A stretch of DNA of 64,000 bases from contig JAFSBW010000043.1 of assembly GCA_017437095.1 (NCBI GenBank), positions 1-64,000 on the forward strand, given 5' to 3'. Positions within the stretch are counted from its first letter, which is position 1. Every line of letters starts with the position of its first letter. This DNA is from Oscillospiraceae bacterium. GTDB taxonomy: Bacteria > Bacillota > Clostridia > Oscillospirales > Oscillospiraceae. Positions 59,541-64,000 of this stretch are shown here, one piece after another. The translations under genes were made by a program, and so were the position numbers. The notes beneath the pieces were generated by a model. The model saw only the letters and a program-made list of their open reading frames with translations. It ran no database searches and had not been told where the DNA came from.

Positions 59541-60953
59541 TCAGATGCTTTCCACCTTAATGGTGTTGGTGTTGCCGGATTGACCGTTGATGGGGCCGCC
59601 GGTAAGCACCACATTATCGCCCTTTTCAAGGCCTAAATACTTCTTTGCGTAAGACTTCGCATGGTAGAACATAACATCCTGAGAGGTATATTCCTCTGTA
59701 AGCACAGGGGTTACGCCCCAGCTCAGAGCCAGTCTTCTCCAGATCTTCTCGTTGGTGGTCATGCCGATGATATCCACCGGGCAGCGGAATCGGCTGACCA
59801 GACGGGCGGTACGGCCGGAAACAGAGCAAATGACCATACCCTTGGCCTCTACATCAATTGCCATGGCGCATACAGCATGGGAGATGGCATCCAGATTGTG
59901 GCGGATCTTATATTCCGTGTTCAGAAAACGCTTTTTATAGCTGGTGTGCAACTCTGTATACTCGGCGATCTTGGCCATATTACGAACAGCCTCTACAGGA
60001 TACTTACCGGCAGCGGATTCACCGGAAAGCATAATAGCAGAGGTTCCGTCATATACAGCATTGGCTACATCGGAGATCTCAGCGCGGGTAGGCCGGGGAT
60101 TTGTGATCATGCTCTCCAGCATTTCTGTTGCGGTGATCACCCGCTTGCCGATCATGCGGCACTTGCTGATAAGGCGCTTCTGAATAGCAGGCACTTCAAC
60201 AAAGGGAATTTCCACACCCAGATCACCCCGGGCGATCATAATGCCTTCAACCTCTTCGCAGATCTCTTCTACGCAATCTACACCGGAGCGGTTTTCGATC
60301 TTAGCAATGATCTCAATATCTGCGCCGCCGTTTTCCTTCAGGAACTGGCGCAGTTCAATAGCATCCTGGCGGGTGGAGACAAAAGATGCCGCCACAAAAT
60401 CCACATCGTTCTTGATGCCGAACAGCAGATCTTCTTTATCCTGCTCAGACAGATAAGGGCCGCTCATAACCTTATTGGGGAAGCTCATGCTCTTGCGGTT
60501 GCTCAGTACGCCGCCGACAACGGCAGTACAAACAGCCTCCTTTTCCTTCAGCTCAATAACCTCAAAGTTTACAAGGCCATTGTTAACAAGGATCTGATCA
60601 CCCACAACCAGGTTTTTTACAAGATCTTTATAGCTTACGCTAACCCGGGTCTCATCGCCTACCACATCTTCGGTAGTAAAAGTAAAAGTAGCACCGTCAG
60701 CGATCTCCACCTTGCCATTCTCGAAGGTACCGATACGGTACTCAGGGCCCTTAGTATCGAGCATGATGGCAATGGGCAGATTCAGCTTTTCCCTCACAGC
60801 CTTGATCAGATCGATCTTCTTTTGATGCTCCTCATGGGTGCCATGAGAACAGTTCAGGCGGGCAACATTCATGCCGGCAAGGGCCATTTGGGTAAGTGTA
60901 GCTTCGTTTTCACTGGCAGGGCCAATGGTGCAAATGATTTTTGTTTTTCTCAT
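59541..60953 (-). CDS. pyk: Pyruvate kinase
   Basis: Last step of glycolysis, PEP plus ADP to pyruvate plus ATP. 470 residues, the short form without the C-terminal PEP-utiliser-like domain of many Bacillus enzymes. It begins RKTKIICTIGPASENEATL, and has NVARLNCSHGTHEEH, the active-site IIAKIENRSGVD and MIARGDLGVEIPF, then KRVITATEMLESMI. The monocistronic unit has its own promoter and terminator. Next to it lie the citrate operon and carD. Confidence 0.97.
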   Translation of the reverse strand: MRKTKIICTIGPASENEATLTQMALAGMNVARLNCSHGTHEEHQKKIDLIKAVREKLNLPIAIMLDTKGPEYRIGTFENGKVEIADGATFTFTTEDVVGDETRVSVSYKDLVKNLVVGDQILVNNGLVNFEVIELKEKEAVCTAVVGGVLSNRKSMSFPNKVMSGPYLSEQDKEDLLFGIKNDVDFVAASFVSTRQDAIELRQFLKENGGADIEIIAKIENRSGVDCVEEICEEVEGIMIARGDLGVEIPFVEVPAIQKRLISKCRMIGKRVITATEMLESMITNPRPTRAEISDVANAVYDGTSAIMLSGESAAGKYPVEAVRNMAKIAEYTELHTSYKKRFLNTEYKIRHNLDAISHAVCAMAIDVEAKGMVICSVSGRTARLVSRFRCPVDIIGMTTNEKIWRRLALSWGVTPVLTEEYTSQDVMFYHAKSYAKKYLGLEKGDNVVLTGGPINGQSGNTNTIKVESI

Positions 60954-61008
60954 AATCTATACCTCTTTCGTAGATTGATCGCATTTAAAGCACAATAATA
61001 CAGTCTAA

Positions 61009-61037
61009 ATAATAGCATAAAGCCAGCCGTGCGTCAA
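61009..61037 (-). promoter_or_regulatory. pyk promoter
   Basis: TTGACG and TATTAT with a 17-bp spacer and a TGC extended -10 on the minus strand, about 56 bases before the pyk start. Confidence 0.75.
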
Positions 61038-61055
61038 TCGATATTTCTTCAGTCG

Positions 61056-62876
61056 CTATAGCGCAATACGGATATTGTAAGCTTCCAGCCAATGGTTCAG
61101 CTGAAGCATATACGCCATGATCTGCGGCCCTCGCATTAGTTGACCGTACCAGGGCCAGACGGATTCTGCTGTCAGCAGCTGCGCAAGCGCCCGGCGGTCT
61201 ACCAGCGCGAAAACGGGCGCGTCTTTTTTGCCCAGCAAATCGGTGATCCTTTGACGCATGATAGCTTCATACTGCGGGTCGTAGGTCTTGGGATACGGGC
61301 TTTTTTTGCGGTAAAGCACCTGCTGGGGCAGCAGCCCCTCCATAGCTTTGCGCAGAAGCCCTTTCTCCATCCCCTGCCAGTCTTTATACTCCCAAGGCAC
61401 GCCGTACAGATACTCTGCAATACGGTAGTCACAAAAAGGTACGCGAACTTCCAGGCCGGAATACATACTCATGCGGTCTTTTCTATCCAGCAAGGTTTGC
61501 ATAAACCAGCGATAATTCAGGTTGACCATCTCTTTCATGCGCTTTTCCTGGGAACTGGTGCCCGGCAGAATATCCGTTTCCAGTATTGTTTGCCGATAGC
61601 GGTCGGCTACAAAGGTTTGGGGGTCCAGTTTTTCCGCCAACGCAGGGCTGAGCAGCCCGGCCCGCTGTGCTGTATTCTGCGCCCAAGGGAAACCCTGAAC
61701 GGCACGCACCTGGCTATCTCGATACCAAGGATATCCCCCAAATATCTCATCGGCGCACTCCCCGGATAAGGCGACCGTTACCTCTTTTTTTATTTCTTTG
61801 CAAAAGATCAGCAGGGAAAAATCCACATCTGCCATACCTGGCAGATCCCGGGCATAGGTAGCTTCCTCCAGCGCCTCACTTAGCTGCAAAGGACAAAGAA
61901 CAGTATCATGATGGCGGGTTTGCAAAAACTGGGCCATAATTTTGATATAATCGTTATCGTTGGTTGGCTGAAACTTATTGGGGGTAAAATATTTTTGAGA
62001 ATCCTTGTAATCCAAAGAAAAGGTGTCCAGCGTTTTCCCTTGGCTTTTATACTCCGTGGCCGCAACGGCAGATATAATGCTGGAATCCAGGCCGCCGGAC
62101 AAAAATGTCCCCAAAGGCACATCGCTGACCAATTGCCGCCGGATGGCATCGGTTACCAAATAGCGAACTTTTTCTACTGTTTCTTCAAAAGTATCCAGAT
62201 GCTCCCGGTCCGTTAACTGCCAGTAACGCCGAACAGAAAGGTTATCCGAGCAATAGCCGCAGCAGCCTGGCTCTATTTCATAAATACCTTTCAGTACGCC
62301 GCTTCCAGGCGATCTCCCCGGGCCCAGGAGCAGCAGCTCACCGGCCCCTTCTTCGTCTAAAATCGGCGCAAAACCGGGATAGGCTAATATAGTTTTTATC
62401 TCAGATGCAAATATCAGACCGTTTCTTACCCTGGCATAAAAAAGGGGCTTTACGCCCATGCGATCCCTGGCAAGAAAAATACGGTTTTCCCTATCTTCCA
62501 CAACAGCAAAAGCAAATATCCCATTCAATTTCTCCAGGCAGTTTTCCCCAAATTCCGCAAAGGCATGGAGCACCACCTCTGTATCGGAATGGCCCTGAAA
62601 AGTATGGCCCAGCGCAATCAGTTCCCGGCGAAGCTCCGGGGTATTATACAGCTCTCCATTGTAAACAATGGCATATTCCCTGCCCCCATGGGAAAGCGTC
62701 ATGGGTTGCTGCCCGCCCTCTGGGTCGATCACGCAGAGTCTACGGTGCAAAAGGATAGCATTTTTACAATGAAGAATGCCCTCTTCGTCCGGGCCGCGGC
62801 GAATCATAGTATCCAGCATTTTCCGTTGCGCCCGGTCATCCAGCTCCAGGCGAAATACGCCGGCAATGGCGCACAT
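61056..62876 (-). CDS. asnB: Asparagine synthetase B, glutamine-hydrolysing
   Basis: Makes asparagine from aspartate with glutamine and ATP. About 606 residues. The glutaminase Cys2 is in MCAIAGVF, which fixes the start at 62876 (GAAGGTGAT upstream). RRLCVIDPEGGQQPM and YNGELYN are glutaminase motifs. The ATP pyrophosphatase loop is TFLSGGLDSSIISA near residue 260, and LSGECADEIFGGYPWY is near 350. The only promoter visible resembles a late mother-cell sporulation type (62899-62925). B. subtilis has a sporulation paralog, AsnO, so this may be its equivalent. Confidence 0.94.
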   Translation of the reverse strand: MCAIAGVFRLELDDRAQRKMLDTMIRRGPDEEGILHCKNAILLHRRLCVIDPEGGQQPMTLSHGGREYAIVYNGELYNTPELRRELIALGHTFQGHSDTEVVLHAFAEFGENCLEKLNGIFAFAVVEDRENRIFLARDRMGVKPLFYARVRNGLIFASEIKTILAYPGFAPILDEEGAGELLLLGPGRSPGSGVLKGIYEIEPGCCGYCSDNLSVRRYWQLTDREHLDTFEETVEKVRYLVTDAIRRQLVSDVPLGTFLSGGLDSSIISAVAATEYKSQGKTLDTFSLDYKDSQKYFTPNKFQPTNDNDYIKIMAQFLQTRHHDTVLCPLQLSEALEEATYARDLPGMADVDFSLLIFCKEIKKEVTVALSGECADEIFGGYPWYRDSQVRAVQGFPWAQNTAQRAGLLSPALAEKLDPQTFVADRYRQTILETDILPGTSSQEKRMKEMVNLNYRWFMQTLLDRKDRMSMYSGLEVRVPFCDYRIAEYLYGVPWEYKDWQGMEKGLLRKAMEGLLPQQVLYRKKSPYPKTYDPQYEAIMRQRITDLLGKKDAPVFALVDRRALAQLLTAESVWPWYGQLMRGPQIMAYMLQLNHWLEAYNIRIAL

Positions 62877-62898
62877 AGCAATCACCTTCCTTATAGGC

Positions 62899-62952
62899 TA
62901 TTGTATGCGTTTGGGCATTCACGGTGCATAGTTTTAAAAAAGAAAGCCATAA
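62899..62952. promoter_or_regulatory. Divergent sporulation-type promoters (candidate)
   Basis: Minus strand: AC, 16 bp, then CATACAATA (62899-62907) fits SigK and, at the -10 only, SigE. Plus strand: GCATA (62926-62930), 17 bp, then CATAATC fits SigF/SigG in B. subtilis terms. No good housekeeping promoter is visible in this interval. Only short motifs support this. Confidence 0.45.
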
Positions 62953-62970
62953 TCCAAATGAGGTGATACT

Positions 62971-63399
62971 ATGAACGAAAACCAAAAGCTCCTATCGTCT
63001 ATCCTGGAAACCGCACAAATGGGACAAATCGGGATTCGCGCTGCTATGAAGGCAAATATGAAGCCCTCTCTGCGGGTAAACCTGCAAAAGCAGCTGCGCC
63101 AATACGATATGTTTGAAAACAGCGCCCATGAAATTGCATCCACTCGCTGCTGGGAAGTTCATGATATTGATCCGGCGGCAAAATTCATGGCCAAAGCAAC
63201 CGCCAAAGGGAAGCTAAGCTTTGGCGATGTGGATTCTAAAATTGCGGCCATGATGATCCAGGGCAATACCCGCGGCATGATCCTGGCCTGCAAAAACAGA
63301 AACCGCTGCCAAAAGCCGGATAATCAGGTTTTTGCCCTGGCGGACAAAATGATCGAGCAAAGCGAGCAGAATGTTCAGGATATGCAGCCGTTTCTGTAA
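62971..63399 (+). CDS. Ferritin-like helical protein, probably spore-associated
   Basis: 142 residues, all-helical by appearance. The region KIAAMMIQGNTRGMILACKN with a following ALADKMIEQSEQNVQDMQPFL resembles a group of clostridial proteins described as ferritin-like or DUF2383-type. Metal ligands of ferritins are not clearly conserved. GAGGTGAT precedes the ATG. It diverges from asnB and precedes genes that look like spore proteins. Function uncertain. Confidence 0.65.
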   Translation: MNENQKLLSSILETAQMGQIGIRAAMKANMKPSLRVNLQKQLRQYDMFENSAHEIASTRCWEVHDIDPAAKFMAKATAKGKLSFGDVDSKIAAMMIQGNTRGMILACKNRNRCQKPDNQVFALADKMIEQSEQNVQDMQPFL

Positions 63400-63438
63400 C
63401 AAAGCCATAAGATCATGCATAGAATGGCAAAGCACCAG

Positions 63439-63462
63439 GCAGGGAGAAACCGTTCTCCCTGC
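63439..63462 (+). terminator. Hairpin after the ferritin-like gene
   Basis: GCAGGGAGAA and TTCTCCCTGC pair across a 4-base loop. There is no T-run, so termination would be weak and the downstream genes may be co-transcribed. Confidence 0.5.
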
Positions 63463-63491
63463 TCACCTTATATATTTAGGAGGAATGAAGC

Positions 63492-63872
63492 TTGTCTGCA
63501 ACCGGCTATTTACGCTTGAGAGCTTTTACCAGCCAGGCAGAGATCCCGCTGCAATATGTAACAGTAAGCGTTACCGATACCCAAGGCAATACCATTGCTT
63601 ACCGCACCACTGACAGAAGCGGCCTAGTTGAGCAGATCCCTATTCAAACTCCGGATCTAAGCGCCGGAACATCTCCAAACAGCGGTGTGCTTCCCTTTGG
63701 GCGGGTGAATGTTTATGCCCATTTGGACGGTTACGAGCAGATCGATGCATTGGATGTACAGATATTCCCCGGCACAGTAACAAATCTGAATTTACAAATG
63801 ATTCCCCTATCTGAGCTTCCGCACACCTGGAACGAAGAAGAAAGCTTCCAAACCCCCGCCCAAAACTTATAG
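63492..63872 (+). CDS. Carboxypeptidase-regulatory-like (beta-sandwich) protein
   Basis: 126 residues. The N-terminal half (GYLRLRAFTSQAEIPLQYV, VSVTDTQGNTIAYRTTDRSG) resembles a CarboxypepD_reg-like or transthyretin-type fold, and VNVYAHLDGYEQIDALDVQIFPG continues it. The start is a TTG at 63492 with AGGAGG about 8 bases upstream; no better ATG is present. Proteins like this precede spore cortex-lytic or peptidoglycan-binding genes in Clostridia, and the next gene fits that. No signal peptide is visible. Confidence 0.7.
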   Translation: MSATGYLRLRAFTSQAEIPLQYVTVSVTDTQGNTIAYRTTDRSGLVEQIPIQTPDLSAGTSPNSGVLPFGRVNVYAHLDGYEQIDALDVQIFPGTVTNLNLQMIPLSELPHTWNEEESFQTPAQNL

Positions 63873-63882
63873 GAGGGAAATC

Positions 63883-64000
63883 ATGCCAACAGTAACCCCC
63901 TACATACCTCAAGATATCACAGTACACTTAGGCCCGCCGGATTCCTCTGCGGCCAATGTAACTGTGCCATTTGTAAACTATGTTAAAAATGTAGCTTCCA
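63883..64000 (+). CDS. Start of a spore cortex-lytic/peptidoglycan-binding protein (partial)
   Basis: The first 39 codons only; the gene runs off the window. The start ITVHLGPPDSSAANVTVPF followed by VNYVKNVAS resembles the N-terminus of clostridial proteins that combine a SpoIID-like segment with peptidoglycan-binding repeats. AGGAGGG precedes the ATG at 63883, 10 bases after the previous stop. The remainder is needed to confirm the domains. Confidence 0.6.
   Translation, partial: MPTVTPYIPQDITVHLGPPDSSAANVTVPFVNYVKNVAS

Noticed and set aside
1..64000. CRISPR array, tRNA, rRNA, prophage or transposase gene
   Set aside because: No regularly spaced repeats, no cloverleaf with a T-loop, no rRNA conserved blocks and no phage or transposase motifs were seen.

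Overview
The window looks like a chromosomal segment of a Gram-positive, endospore-forming anaerobe of the class Clostridia, most likely an Oscillospiraceae-type gut bacterium. The evidence is a PolC-type replicative polymerase, sigE with spoIIGA, an alanyl T-box, an L10 leader, ECF-transporter ATPases, a Re-type citrate synthase and a bile-salt-hydrolase-like enzyme. No rRNA, tRNA, CRISPR array, prophage or transposase gene was seen. Genes are tightly packed, coding is mixed between strands, and many intergenic regions carry near-consensus housekeeping promoters with 17-bp spacers.

Layout. 1-10824 (minus): the block pyrH-frr-uppS-cdsA-dxr-rseP-ispG-polC (UMP kinase, ribosome recycling, isoprenoid and lipid synthesis, site-2 protease, replication). 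10916-13964 (plus): glnS and an M48 membrane protease. 13972-16179 (minus): rex, then sigE overlapped by its processing protease spoIIGA. 16351-27182 (minus): an apparent nine-gene run, pbp1A - rRNA methyltransferase - ecfA1 - ecfA2 - ecfT - truA - clpE-like - rarA - DUF951. 27404-30898 (plus): DUF1292 protein, a probable 6S RNA, a PrsA-like foldase and a split TSUP permease. 30874-31979 (minus): ruvX and an AlkD-like gene. 32065-35664 (plus): rpmG-secE-nusG-rplK-rplA, then rplJ-rplL under its own promoter and L10 leader; rpoB does not follow. 35668-37873: a membrane protein and an F420-ligase-like protein, each with its own promoter. 37945-50631 (minus): mrp, two small membrane proteins, ABC-F, RNase M5, holA, comEC, alaS with T-box, a small hypothetical and pepF. 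50744-53648: a DMT transporter, an E2-like acyltransferase lacking the catalytic histidine, and a choloylglycine-hydrolase-family enzyme. 53698-58837 (minus): Re-citrate synthase - gntR - aconitase - NAD-type isocitrate dehydrogenase, the oxidative arm from acetyl-CoA and oxaloacetate to 2-oxoglutarate. 58841-62876 (minus): carD, pyk, asnB. 62971 to the edge (plus): a group that looks sporulation-related.

The most unusual item is a ~255-bp repeat present three times (1-219 cut by the window edge, 29858-30113, 48281-48535). Each copy sits exactly at a gene's intrinsic terminator. In the two complete copies the whole terminator hairpin (26-27 bp) occurs on both sides of the repeat. The ends form imperfect terminal inverted repeats and one end is a long perfect hairpin, as in a non-autonomous element that targets terminators and duplicates them. 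Other points of interest are a consensus promoter built into the rplA terminator hairpin, a GntR-type palindrome at the citrate-operon start site, matched leaders before rplK and rplA, and residue changes at key positions in the E2-like and choloylglycine-hydrolase-like proteins.

All calls come from reading the sequence and from remembered family features; no database search was run.
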